Shown piece after piece: positions 23,266-31,995 of a stretch of 64,000 bases of DNA. This DNA comes from Sipunculus nudus (Eukaryota; Annelida; Sipuncula; Golfingiida; Sipunculidae). A program made the translations under genes and the position numbers. Numbering within the stretch: the first letter of the stretch is position 1; each line of letters begins with the position of its first letter. A model generated the notes under the pieces. The model was not told where the DNA came from. It saw only the letters and a list, made by a program, of their open reading frames with translations, and made no database searches. Location: NCBI GenBank assembly GCA_026874595.1, contig CM049312.1, positions 30,009,456 to 30,073,455 on the forward strand. Direction: 5' to 3'.

Positions 23266-23777
23266 ACCCTTGTAAACGGCGGTACACGCTGTGTGGTGTA
23301 CAGGATATATATGTGGCATCTTTGACCAAGAGGACTTTTGTTATATAATCGCATTTTAATATCCATTTTTTTTATGCCACGTACGTGTAATCAAGGTACA
23401 TGTTATGGTTTTTGTTAACTGAGATTGTGTGTGTTATTTTTATCATAGATCTCACGTAATATGTATTTTGTTTAATGTGTACCTACTGTAAATATTTTGT
23501 CCGTGTATGCCTTACATATATCGGTTTCATAGTTTATGAGACAGTTTTTGATATATATTGTTTGTAACAGTTTAGTTCGGAATAAATGATGTAACTTTCA
23601 CTACCGTCTCCGTTTTCATGTGTCGCATGTAGGAATCGGAGTTTTGCCGGCGAAACTGTGGTATGAATGTTTCACTGTGCAGAAAGTTTGAATGTTGGCG
23701 TGCTAGCTTGGATTGTCATTTTCCTGATACCCTGCCCTTAATGCGTTTGTGTATATTGCAGCACGCCCGTTACGAAA

Positions 23778-24635
23778 ATGGAAACGACAGAAGTGTGCGA
23801 CCAAACAATGACTGACATGGTGGACGCCCCGCGCCATCAAACGGACGACCCAGACCACCAAGACTGTTCACTCAACTACCAAGTAAAAGCCAACACCCCA
23901 GATTCCGACATATCGGATGACTCATGGGATGACTCGTCGGATGACTCATCTGATGAAGAAACCCGAAACAAGTACCGACTGATGCACGAAACGTCAGCTA
24001 GAGAAGCGTTAAAGAAAAACACTGAGGCGCTCCTAAAACTGGCCAATGATGCGGAAAAACGTGTACAAGAATCACCCGATGAAGAAGGAGAGTGCCAGGT
24101 TTTGAAAGATTTCTCATTAAAGACGAGGCTGTTGGTTGATATCATGTCGCGGTACCCAGGGTACATCAAACAATTCGAGGAAGAATCCTGGGATGGACGA
24201 AACGAAAGAGACGTTTTTGTGCACGATAGGGAATACTGGAATACGTATATGCAGATGTATGAAACCGTCGACGAACTGACAGACATGCCGTGCCAGGACC
24301 TGGTGTACCCAGCCCTATGTAAACTGTCTGGGTACATGGATTGGGTCGAGACCCTTTATATTGATATGATTGACACACTGGATAATACGACCAAATGGGT
24401 ACCATATGAAGCGGTGCAGGACCACCGCATGAACTGGGACAGGCTCGCGGATTATTTGATGTGGTTAAATGATGAGGCCATATGTATCGCAGAAGAAAAA
24501 GCGGAAAAAATAGCGAGGAAGAAAAAACGCCGCGCGACTTCTACCGCGCAGGATCAACCTAAAACCAAAACAGTTAAAACAGGTCGCGTCATCAAGAAAC
24601 GCAAGATGCGTGGCAAAAAAAGGAACACAAAGTAA
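23778..24635 (+). CDS. Family A member 4
   Basis: This 285-codon frame starts METTEVCDQTMTDMVD and is the near copy of member 3. It has the acidic patch (DDSWDDSSDDSSDEE), the core LLVDIMSRYPGYIKQFEEE, the CQDLVYPALCKLSGYMDW block, and an intact basic C-terminus ending KKRKMRGKKRNTK. The start is fixed by the acceptor TATATTGCAG 17 bases upstream and by agreement with members 2 and 3. AATAAA near 25008 probably ends its transcript. A nuclear role is inferred only from the tail. Confidence 0.7.
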   Translation: METTEVCDQTMTDMVDAPRHQTDDPDHQDCSLNYQVKANTPDSDISDDSWDDSSDDSSDEETRNKYRLMHETSAREALKKNTEALLKLANDAEKRVQESPDEEGECQVLKDFSLKTRLLVDIMSRYPGYIKQFEEESWDGRNERDVFVHDREYWNTYMQMYETVDELTDMPCQDLVYPALCKLSGYMDWVETLYIDMIDTLDNTTKWVPYEAVQDHRMNWDRLADYLMWLNDEAICIAEEKAEKIARKKKRRATSTAQDQPKTKTVKTGRVIKKRKMRGKKRNTK

Positions 24636-25205
24636 AGAAAATCATTTCAACCAAGAAATGTTCATTTTTTGCCCCTGTGAAGGGCGGTACACGCTGTGTG
24701 GTGTACAGGATATATGTGGTATCTTTGACCAAGAGAACTTTTGTTATATGATCGCATTTTAATACCCATTTTTTAATGCCACGTACGTACAATCAAGGTA
24801 CATGTTATGGTTTAGTTAACTTGTCTTATTTTGATCATAGATCGCACTTGATATGTATTTTGTTTAATGTGTACCTACTGTAAATATTTTGTCCATGTAT
24901 GCCTTACATATATCGGTTTCATAGTTTATAAGACAGTTTTTGATATATATTGTTTGTAACAGTTTGGATGATAGCGCAGTAGATATTCTTGTACCAGTTA
25001 GTTCGGAATAAATGATGTAACTTTCACTACCGTCTCCTTTTTCATGTATCGCATGCAAGAATCGGAGTTTTGCCGGCGAAACTGCGGTATGGATGTGCCT
25101 GTACGCAGGGTTTGAAATGTTGGCGTGCAAGGTCGGATGGTCATTTTTACATGATACCCTGTCTGTAATTTCTCTATCTCTATCTCTCTCTCTGTTCTGT
25201 CACAG

Positions 25206-25379
25206 ATGGCCCATATCCGGTCTGAGGTGTATGCGAACAACGAAGCTGTAATGAGGTACATGGGACGTCAGATACCCACACTGGCTCAGAAAATCCACAC
25301 GAAGGTGACATCCCCCCTTTGGGCGGTTCCCTTTAGAAAAAATGGACGAGGCCATGAAGCTATTTTGCAAAACCGGTGA
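25206..25379 (+). CDS. Short ORF upstream of and overlapping the 25.3 kb gene
   Basis: Right after a polypyrimidine tract and acceptor (CTGTTCTGTCACAG) there is ATG 25206 and a frame of 57 codons (MAHIRSEVYANNEAV ...). It ends at TGA 25377-25379. It overlaps the next frame by 38 bases in a +1 relation. It may be an upstream regulatory ORF, a separate small protein, or the original N-terminus of the next gene put out of frame by an indel. I cannot tell which. Confidence 0.4.
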   Translation: MAHIRSEVYANNEAVMRYMGRQIPTLAQKIHTKVTSPLWAVPFRKNGRGHEAILQNR

Positions 25380-25929
25380 ATCGCAGGTGTATTATTTTTT
25401 TTGGAACGTGGTCATGCGACACGCCATACAGAGCCTGCCGCGGGCCCCGACTGCGGATCATAAGATGAATAAAACGGTACAAGATCCTGCTTACAGTAAA
25501 AAACTGTCTCGGCTGGAGGCATTCTTTCTTTCCCGACGGTACACATGTCCAAGAGCATCCACAGGCGGCGAGAAAGACCTTGGTGTCCTCATGGCTGTAT
25601 ATATACGTCCCCTGTTTATCCGGGATGACATCCTGTGCATGGACGAGTCCTGTGTCGTTACGCGTTTGTGCGTAGACTTGCATATAATGAACCAGTTTCA
25701 AAGGGATAAACTGTTTCTCATCACCGGATTAGCGTTTAAAAGGCGCTTGACTTTTTTGACTTACCTTGAAAAACTTCCGCTGTGGTACTGGAACAAACTG
25801 GCGGTTATCTTTCACGAGGCAGGATACGGACAGATAGGTGGAACAATCGAACGTGGTCTCAGATTGTCAGGCGTGCAGGTCTTGTTTCCCGATTACATCG
25901 CATTCCTGCAGAGTAACCGGAAAAAATAA
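25342..25929 (+). CDS. Helical protein, unknown (last plus-strand gene of the 18-26 kb cluster)
   Basis: A 195-codon frame from ATG 25342. It follows the third copy of the family A leader, but the protein itself is not an obvious family A member. It is mostly helical with blocks such as SLPRAPTADHKMNK, YIRPLFIRDDILCMDESC and LEKLPLWYWNKLAVIFHEA. No zinc motif, signal peptide or enzyme signature is visible. Translation must pass or bypass the overlapping ORF that starts at 25206. Confidence 0.55.
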   Translation: MDEAMKLFCKTGESQVYYFFWNVVMRHAIQSLPRAPTADHKMNKTVQDPAYSKKLSRLEAFFLSRRYTCPRASTGGEKDLGVLMAVYIRPLFIRDDILCMDESCVVTRLCVDLHIMNQFQRDKLFLITGLAFKRRLTFLTYLEKLPLWYWNKLAVIFHEAGYGQIGGTIERGLRLSGVQVLFPDYIAFLQSNRKK

Positions 25930-26416
25930 CCCGTACGTTGTTATCTGAACATTCGTGACATAAATGCACATGTGAATAAACCTCTGCTTGGAATGTGGGA
26001 AATGTTCATATAAACATTCGTAATTGGTTGTTCTGATACGTTTCTGTTTGGTGGAGATAACAGAACATTCGTGACCATATATGCACATGTGATTAAACCA
26101 CTGCTTGGTATGTAATAACCTGAAATAAACGTTTATGGTACATGTTACATATGTGTCATTCTCGTGTACACGTATACGTGTTAATGAATGTATGAGACGG
26201 TTGTCCACGTGTCACAAAATATGGATTCTGCCACTACCACCACCTCCCCCTCCCTCCACCCCTTTTGCCCCCTTCCGTTATAACAATCCTAGCATTCACC
26301 GACTGGTCGCCCGCCTCATATCACACAAACTTTCTCACTGTAAAGATGATAAATACGATGAAGCGACGTGACGATGTGAACGTGTATCTATTTGTACTGA
26401 TGATAGACACTTGTGT

Positions 26417-26965
26417 ATGGGGTTGTGTGACGGACTCCTGTACATGGACGAAGGAACCATGGATGCATGTGTCACAAAAGGTCAAGGTCAAGGTAGCAAC
26501 GATGTATACTGTGATAAATGCAAGTGCTTGCTTCACGTGACATGCGATTGTGACAGTGATTGTAAAGGCGTGGATGGCCACTGCTGTGACTGTTCATTGG
26601 AAACAACATATGACATGAGTGAACGTTTTGAAGACGCTTTCTCGTGTGAACGTTCTGTTCAGCTATATGACGAACTGGACAAACAGGATGCAATAGCTCC
26701 CCTTATGGAGAAGTACCTGCCTGAAAATTGCGGCAACGATGTGGAGACATTTCATGATTTCGCAGATTTCGTGTCAAATGCGCCAATGGCGCGCTGGCAT
26801 TTGATGGAGTCGCTGATGGCGGAATTGCAGATAATATTGCCAGATGTGGATTTTACACCGTGGTCAAAGGTCAAACATCGGGTCACATGTTTGTTCACAG
26901 ACTGGAGGTCAGAGTTGGACATTGAGCGCCCCTTTTACAAGGGAGGGGTGTATCCGTTGTTATAA
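26417..26965 (+). CDS. Cys-rich (zinc-binding?) protein with helical C-terminus
   Basis: 182 codons from ATG 26417; later Met codons (26443, 26460) are possible starts. Residues about 30-62 pack CDKCKCLLHVTCDC...C...HCCDC, a spacing reminiscent of PHD- or RING-type zinc fingers but too irregular to name. The remainder (from YDMSERFED) is acidic and helical with WHLMESLMAELQIILPDVDF and a final aromatic stretch. It sits alone between simple-sequence stretches. Real coding is likely from the Cys pattern and frame length; function is unknown. Confidence 0.5.
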   Translation: MGLCDGLLYMDEGTMDACVTKGQGQGSNDVYCDKCKCLLHVTCDCDSDCKGVDGHCCDCSLETTYDMSERFEDAFSCERSVQLYDELDKQDAIAPLMEKYLPENCGNDVETFHDFADFVSNAPMARWHLMESLMAELQIILPDVDFTPWSKVKHRVTCLFTDWRSELDIERPFYKGGVYPLL

Positions 26966-27371
26966 ACGGCACCTGGTTTGCGGGAGAAAGATGAATATGT
27001 CGATCCTTTTTTTTTTTTTTTTGGCTTGGGGAATACATAGCTTTTATCAGGCAAAGTTCAAATAAACGGACATGAATGTGCAGGTGTGTTCGTTGTTTAT
27101 GTTCGTCGAACATGGGATATGATGTCGTCGTTTGTATGTCGATCTTATGATGTCGATGTTATGATTGTTACTTAACAACTCCTTCTCTCGGCGTCTTCCG
27201 TTTCACACTTGCCCCCCCCCCCCCTTTCCCCCCGTCTTCCCAAATCCGGAACATTGTCGTTGTAAGAAATGTGCGCAGTTGATTGTTATTTTAACATAAA
27301 CATTTATAACCTTCTGGTTTCGTCAGCCAGCCGTATGTACATGTTACGTCATGTGTGAGCACATTGATGTG

Positions 27372-27443
27372 GGTGTTGTGGCTCAATGGATAGAGCACTG
27401 GTTTCCGAAGCCAGGGGTTGTGGGTTCGAATCCCGCCAGCACC
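27372..27443 (+). tRNA. tRNA-Arg (anticodon CCG)
   Basis: A 72-base cloverleaf without intron: acceptor GGTGTTG/CAGCACC (one G-T pair), D arm GCTC/GAGC, anticodon stem CTGGT/GCCAG around TTCCGAA (anticodon CCG), T arm GTGGG-TTCGAAT-CCCGC. A T run 12 bases after the 3' end can terminate pol III. The frames read through it are spurious. Confidence 0.9.
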
Positions 27444-27669
27444 TTCATGATACATTTTTCTCCGTCTGTTTGTCATCTATACAATTTTCTTTGTGTAAGT
27501 TTTTGTCTATCACGTCAGTTGTTCGTGTTCATAACAGACAATCCACTCGGCATTACTTTTTGGTTGCGTTATATCTACTTGGCGTGTCGTGTCTGTTTAT
27601 ATAGCACAGTCACCGCCAGATGGCAGTATATGCACCCTTGCCGATGTTTTTATTTTTTGTTTTAAAACC

Positions 27670-27765
27670 ATATGTTGGATGTATGTCTTTCACGTATGTT
27701 GGATGTCTGTCTTTAGCGTATGTTGGATGTCTGTCTTTCGCGTATGTTGGATGTCTGTCTTCCTC
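27670..27765. repeat. 24-base tandem repeat, four copies
   Basis: Units GTATGTTGGATGTCTGTCTT plus four varying bases repeat at an exact 24-base period. The period is a multiple of three and plus-strand frames show a repeated octapeptide, but there is no start context or neighbouring coding sequence, so I treat it as non-coding. Confidence 0.8.
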
Positions 27766-28361
27766 GTGTTACAATTTTTTTTTTCAAAGGGATAGTGTCG
27801 TTCAATGTCTGATATTAAGGCCGGGTACGTTTTCATATTTCCTGAGGCTATGTGGACTATAACAACGTACACTGTACACCAGCTTACAAAACCACACATT
27901 TACATATAAGCACACACGTATATATCTGCACAAAGGATTGGTAATCTTCTAATATGTCTTCAGGTGATGAGGGCGATCGTAAAACATACCCCAACACACC
28001 GCAAGCAAAGCACATTTTACACATAAACGCACACACATACATCTGCATACACACGGAAACATGAAATAAATAATGAGACATGTTGTCAGGTATACATAAA
28101 TATATTCCGTTCACTTAAACATTTTACATTTATACAGGTTTACATATATCAGATATATTTCATATCATCGATAAACATACATGGCAAGCGTGCAAATGTC
28201 ATAAAGGTCATGTGTAGTCACAGCGAATTGTCCCACAATATACAGAAGCGTGGCCAGCGTGACAGACGACAGCGAATTGTTCCACAATATATATATATAT
28301 AATAAATATATATATGTACCTTTTCGATAAAATGTTGTTTGCACAACGTGCGTGGAAATGG

Positions 28362-28670
28362 TCACGGGTACAGGTTTATAAGAAAACCTAACAACTCTGC
28401 AGGCTTCCAGCGCAGCTTTGGATGAATTTTCCGTTGCATATCAGATGTGAACATGAACTGTCGCTCGGGTGTATGATTGTGTTTTTTTGTACCAGGTGCC
28501 CGTACACGCTCCAGCCTCACTCTCAGGCATTTGTCAATCCGGCAAGGTGACTGTATACGCTCCAGTCTCACTTTAAGGCATTTATCAATTCGGCCATCTA
28601 ACCGAATGCATACTTTCAGCCCCTCTCTTCGCGTTGACATGTAGCATCTGCATATCGCTTTTGGGTTCAT
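28362..28670 (-). CDS. Small basic protein with an internal duplication
   Basis: A 102-codon frame starting at the Met right after the acceptor TTATGTTCCAG. It contains a duplicated 17-residue unit: RIDKCLKVRLERIQSPC followed by RIDKCLRVRLERVRAPG (a 51-base DNA duplication at about 28500-28600). The C-terminus is basic and ends in an amphipathic helix. The family is unrecognised. An upstream exon is expected in 28.7-28.85 kb. It is nearest to the 3' end of the RING gene and may share a transcription unit with the minus-strand genes to its right. Confidence 0.5.
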   Translation of the reverse strand: MNPKAICRCYMSTRREGLKVCIRLDGRIDKCLKVRLERIQSPCRIDKCLRVRLERVRAPGTKKHNHTPERQFMFTSDMQRKIHPKLRWKPAELLGFLINLYP

Positions 28671-28849
28671 CTGGAACATAAGCAAATGATAATGTAAAAG
28701 TACACTTGTATAAGAAGAAGAACAAAACCTGTGGGGGGGGCAGCAAATCATGCAAACATGTGAAACATTGCCAGATGCTCGGATGGAATGTCCCATTTGA
28801 CCCTGAAATAAATAAACACATATGTATAACGACACAACACTATCATATT

Positions 28850-28915
28850 ACAACATATATATATTGTTTATATATATATTTATATATATTTATATATATA
28901 TATCAATATACAACA
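28850..28915. repeat. AT-rich simple sequence
   Basis: A run of TATATATTT-type repeats lies just downstream of the minus-strand RING gene. Confidence 0.6.
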
Positions 28916-28954
28916 AGTATATTAACACCAACACACATACAGACAGATGGACGG

Positions 28955-30088
28955 TCAAAACATATTTACAAAACGACACGCCACCCACCAGATGTATATC
29001 TTCACCACATCAGTGCGTTTGTTGGGTACCCTGCATGTCGGACAATGGACCTCCTCGCGGGACGTGGAACGGGACGTGGAACGGAACATGTTGTCGCGCA
29101 AGCGATTTATCAACGCTTGAAAGCCGTTTCTATTTTCATTGTAGGAGAACACCGCCATTATACATCTGTGACAAAACATGTGTCCGCATTTTTTTAGGAA
29201 ACAGTCCACGGTGTTCTCCAAACAAATTGGACACCGGAAGCGACTTAGCCTTTCCTGGGCATCCCTTTCATTACTTTGAAGCTGGGCAATCATGGTCTGA
29301 GCGTGTGCGAGCTGCTCCTCCACACTGGAAACGACAACGCCTGGATCTGAAACGTTTGCCGAACCTCTGCATGTAGAAACTGTCGCCGAACGGATTGATG
29401 TGTCAGGTGCTGCCGAAACTGTTTCCGCATTGCCACCCGTATATGGAGGAAACATCGCTGCTTCGGTGGCGCCCGTCCTGACGTGTCGAAGCTTTAACCT
29501 TTTGGGTGCAGGCAAAATGTTATCAGATCGGGTCTGACCTCCCTGGGTTGATGTATCATGTTCCGATGAAGGCGCAGGGTCCACGGGAGGTCGACGTTCA
29601 GAAGTCAATGGATCAGAGGCGTCTGTGTCGTCAGCGACATTTTGGGGCGGGTTGGTTGCTGTTATGGAATTCATCAACTGCAATAATTCCCGACCTGCAT
29701 CAAACGGGCTCTCAGTACGCGATTGTGACGAGGTCGAAGACGGGGCGGGTGATGACGGCCTTGTGGTATATCGCCTTTTTCTCCTGGGAAAGCGGCCATT
29801 CCAATTCATGTCAGGATGCAACGCTACGTTGCATTTATGTGAACCGGTGATCCCTGAAACACGACCTGGTTGATTAAAGTCCATCTCTGCCGGCAGGAAA
29901 TCCTGGAGACACCTATCGGCATCTGTCTGCCTCGCCACCTGGACGCAAAACCTCAGGAGTAACAGGCGTTTAAATGCTTTCCTCCGTGTTGTCTCCCCAG
30001 GGCGATAGATATGACCAAGCACGCGTCGGACGTCCTGTTTCTTATAGATGTCTTCGACTTCAGTTTTGCTCAAGGAGGCGTCTATCAT
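28955..30088 (-). CDS. RING-finger protein (in frame with the upstream ORF)
   Basis: 377 codons. Parts: an N-terminal helical region, basic nuclear-signal-like words (PRRKRR near residue 100, PKRLKL near 195), a Ser/Thr/Pro-rich linker, a short coiled coil (VEEQLAHAQTMIAQLQ) immediately before the RING, then the RING at about 284-352: CPICL, KKCGHMFCHRC and CPTCR. The loop between the sixth and seventh ligands is long (about 35 residues). The family's role is E2 recruitment for ubiquitin transfer. It starts 16 bases after the stop of the neighbouring SIM-bearing frame and in the same frame, leaving no room for a promoter. It is translated either after reinitiation, by stop-codon readthrough, from an internal promoter, or it is the broken half of one gene. 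Confidence 0.75.
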   Translation of the reverse strand: MIDASLSKTEVEDIYKKQDVRRVLGHIYRPGETTRRKAFKRLLLLRFCVQVARQTDADRCLQDFLPAEMDFNQPGRVSGITGSHKCNVALHPDMNWNGRFPRRKRRYTTRPSSPAPSSTSSQSRTESPFDAGRELLQLMNSITATNPPQNVADDTDASDPLTSERRPPVDPAPSSEHDTSTQGGQTRSDNILPAPKRLKLRHVRTGATEAAMFPPYTGGNAETVSAAPDTSIRSATVSTCRGSANVSDPGVVVSSVEEQLAHAQTMIAQLQSNERDAQERLSRFRCPICLENTVDCFLKKCGHMFCHRCIMAVFSYNENRNGFQALINRLRDNMFRSTSRSTSREEVHCPTCRVPNKRTDVVKIYIWWVACRFVNMF

Positions 30089-30103
30089 ACCGTGTTTTTT
30101 TAG

Positions 30104-30916
30104 TTATTTCATTAAAAGCCTAGTTAAACGTATACTTCCGACAAGGTCGGCCACCAAGCTGTCCCATTGCGTGGCATCAAACAGGGTGTATGCGATCCTG
30201 AACTCCGGCTCATACCAAACGTCTTTCTCGATATACGCTAAAACAGCCTCACGTACGCGTTGGTATTCACGTTCTGTTGAAACCTCCCGCGCATCCAAAC
30301 CTTCCTCACCCTCGTCCGCTTGGTCTGCATTTTCCGCCCCTCCTTCTTGCTGCGCATGCGGCTCAGGACGTGTTACGTCATTGTATCCGTCTCCCGGCAT
30401 GAATTGTTCTTCTTCACACTGTGTAAACCGCATGATGTGTTCATCGTCATCAGACACCAACACGATCGGGTAGTAACGGTGCGGGACCACATTGTTGAAA
30501 CAGTCTTGTAATATGCCGATTTCAAATACCTCGCTTAACAGGGCACATGCGTTGGACATGCCTCTTTGGAAGAGCCTGTGGTATAGCTCCAATATGTTTA
30601 CATTGAACAAAGAACAGTTCACGTATAAAGCAGTGGTAATGGAGCGCGCTTCCGATTTTCCACTTTCCCTATACGACTGCACGTACTTGAGGTCATCCCT
30701 GTGTGGCAGCAGCGTAGGCAGATCTATCAGATTGACGTCTGTGGCTAAAGCGAGGAGATCAACACGGAGGCTCAGAGCATCTTCAACCTCCATGTAGTTC
30801 AGAAACAAACCTCTGATGCTTAACGCTTCCGACTCGTTCCGCTGGCGTTCGGTGCCGATGTATATAACGTCCTCCTCTTCTATGGACGAACTGTCGGAAT
30901 GTTCAGTCTGTTCCAT
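30104..30916 (-). CDS. SIM-bearing acidic protein, in frame upstream of the RING gene
   Basis: 270 codons from ATG 30916, which lies 4 bases after an acceptor (ATCATTTCAG). The N-terminus reads MEQTEHSDSSSIEEEDVIYI: a hydrophobic VIYI core flanked by Asp/Glu and Ser, a textbook SUMO-interacting motif. The middle is helical (YMEVEDALSLRVDLLALATDV; SLFNVNILELYHRLF). A second acidic stretch (ADQADEGEEGLDA) lies near residue 190. The frame ends at a single TAA; five sense codons later the RING protein's ATG follows in the same frame. Together the two frames have the layout of a SUMO-targeted ubiquitin ligase (SIM first, RING last), although they are separated by the stop. SIM identification is by motif only. 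Confidence 0.65.
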   Translation of the reverse strand: MEQTEHSDSSSIEEEDVIYIGTERQRNESEALSIRGLFLNYMEVEDALSLRVDLLALATDVNLIDLPTLLPHRDDLKYVQSYRESGKSEARSITTALYVNCSLFNVNILELYHRLFQRGMSNACALLSEVFEIGILQDCFNNVVPHRYYPIVLVSDDDEHIMRFTQCEEEQFMPGDGYNDVTRPEPHAQQEGGAENADQADEGEEGLDAREVSTEREYQRVREAVLAYIEKDVWYEPEFRIAYTLFDATQWDSLVADLVGSIRLTRLLMK

Positions 30917-31221
30917 CGCTCTGAAATGATAAGGAAACACACATGAGACGTGTTATGGCAAAAGAAGAGGGGGGGGGGGGTGTACATGGTATGTATGTGT
31001 AATATTGCCTGTGATGACATAGCATCATACGTAAACAGAAGAGAACAGATGACAAGTCAATACAAACTAAGATAAAACATAATTACTGTTTCTTTACAAC
31101 AGAAACACACCGACAGCGCTGTACGTATCTTAGAACATATTTTTTTGTACACAAACATGACTACATATCCTGATGAAAAACGTACATGCACTGCAAAAAA
31201 AAACCAGCATACCTGAACATC

Positions 31222-31468
31222 CGGCGATGGTTTCAGCCGGTGAGGGCGGCGGGAACCATCACTCCGACACTCGTTCTGGGTTCTTTTTGAGAGATGACAA
31301 GAAAGCCGGAGCATCTGCCCGCCCGCCCTCCGGCTCCAGCTTTCTTGTCATCTTTTAGACGTCTTGGATAATTGCTGCTTGCTTGGTGATCTGTGGTGAT
31401 GGTGAAGAAACCCAAGGGCGTCTGCCAGCCCGCCGCCGGCCCTTTGGATTCCTTCAGCATCAACCACA
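31222..31468. ncRNA. Cluster of three microRNA-sized hairpins
   Basis: Hairpin 1 (about 31222-31266): a 9-bp GATGGTTTC/GGGAACCATC stem plus outer pairs. Hairpin 2 (31292-31353): 20 of 21 positions pair (left arm from AGATGACAAG, right arm to CTTGTCATCT), with a 20-base loop. Hairpin 3 (31392-31468): about 25 pairs with three mismatches and two bulges, from TGTGGTGATGG to CATCAACCACA. Loops 2 and 3 share a TCTGCC-GCCCGCC text. The size, spacing and imperfect pairing suit pri-miRNA, but could equally be decayed foldback repeats. The strand is undetermined. Confidence 0.5.
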
Positions 31469-31995
31469 TCCGTACTCGTTCGTTCAATTCAAGGGTTTTC
31501 TTTTACCTATTTCTCTGTCACGCACAAACACACGGGCCAACGTGTACAGGGTGAGGTCACTCAGCAACTGTATCACAACACATTACAAAGAAACAGATAC
31601 AGACAGACAATACAAATGTATTTATTATGTGCCAACAATATATACATATATTCAAATATATATGTTGTAGTATATTATGTATACAAACGTTTATATATGT
31701 TTTCACAATAATCTATGTAATATCATTATACAATATATACAACTACAGATATAAAAAAAAATTCATCTGTACAAATAAGCACAGGAAGTGAAGCAATAGC
31801 ACTATTTTAAAATATTGTAACACGCACGTCAGTGCAATCCCCCCCCCCCCCTGCCATTCCCATATTTAAAATACAAGTTTCACACTACGCAGTTTCTTCA
31901 TAATGATATATGTTATATTATTGCCTGTAGAGGTAACATATACCAAGGGTATATTTACAAACACCATGTATTAAACAATTAAATAATATAAACAA

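Larger units (their letters stand above)
22261..25002 (+). repeat. Tandem duplication of the family A unit (two units, about 1.3 and 1.4 kb)
   Basis: The block GGAATAAATGATGTAACTTT ... CCGTCTCC begins near 22261, 23578 and 25003. Each is followed by a leader containing ATCGGAG(A/T)TTTGCC(A/G)GCGAAAC, then TTTGAATGTTGGCGTGC, a splice acceptor and the coding exon. The AATAAA that ends one unit lies just upstream of the next leader. The third leader (25.0 kb) precedes a different coding exon (25.2-25.9 kb), so leaders were copied more widely than coding exons. Confidence 0.8.
26966..28361. other. Gene-poor spacer with tRNA-Arg and a 24-base repeat
   Basis: Apart from the tRNA gene, the stretch holds poly-T at 27008-27022, poly-C at about 27212-27225, and a 24-base tandem repeat. 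I see no supported protein gene. Confidence 0.45.

Noticed and set aside
27386-27604. Frames over the tRNA-Arg gene
   Set aside because: A complete cloverleaf with pol III terminator explains the sequence.
28706-29376. Plus-strand frames of 163 and 184 codons
   Set aside because: They are antisense to the RING gene and cross an AT repeat; no features of their own.
30095-30106. A-run after the SIM-protein stop as a programmed frameshift site
   Set aside because: The run lies after the TAA and both ORFs are in the same frame, so a frameshift would not join them.
31233-31487. Minus-strand 84-codon frame over the hairpin cluster
   Set aside because: The frame is a by-product of GC-rich foldback arms. 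Pairing explains the sequence better than coding.
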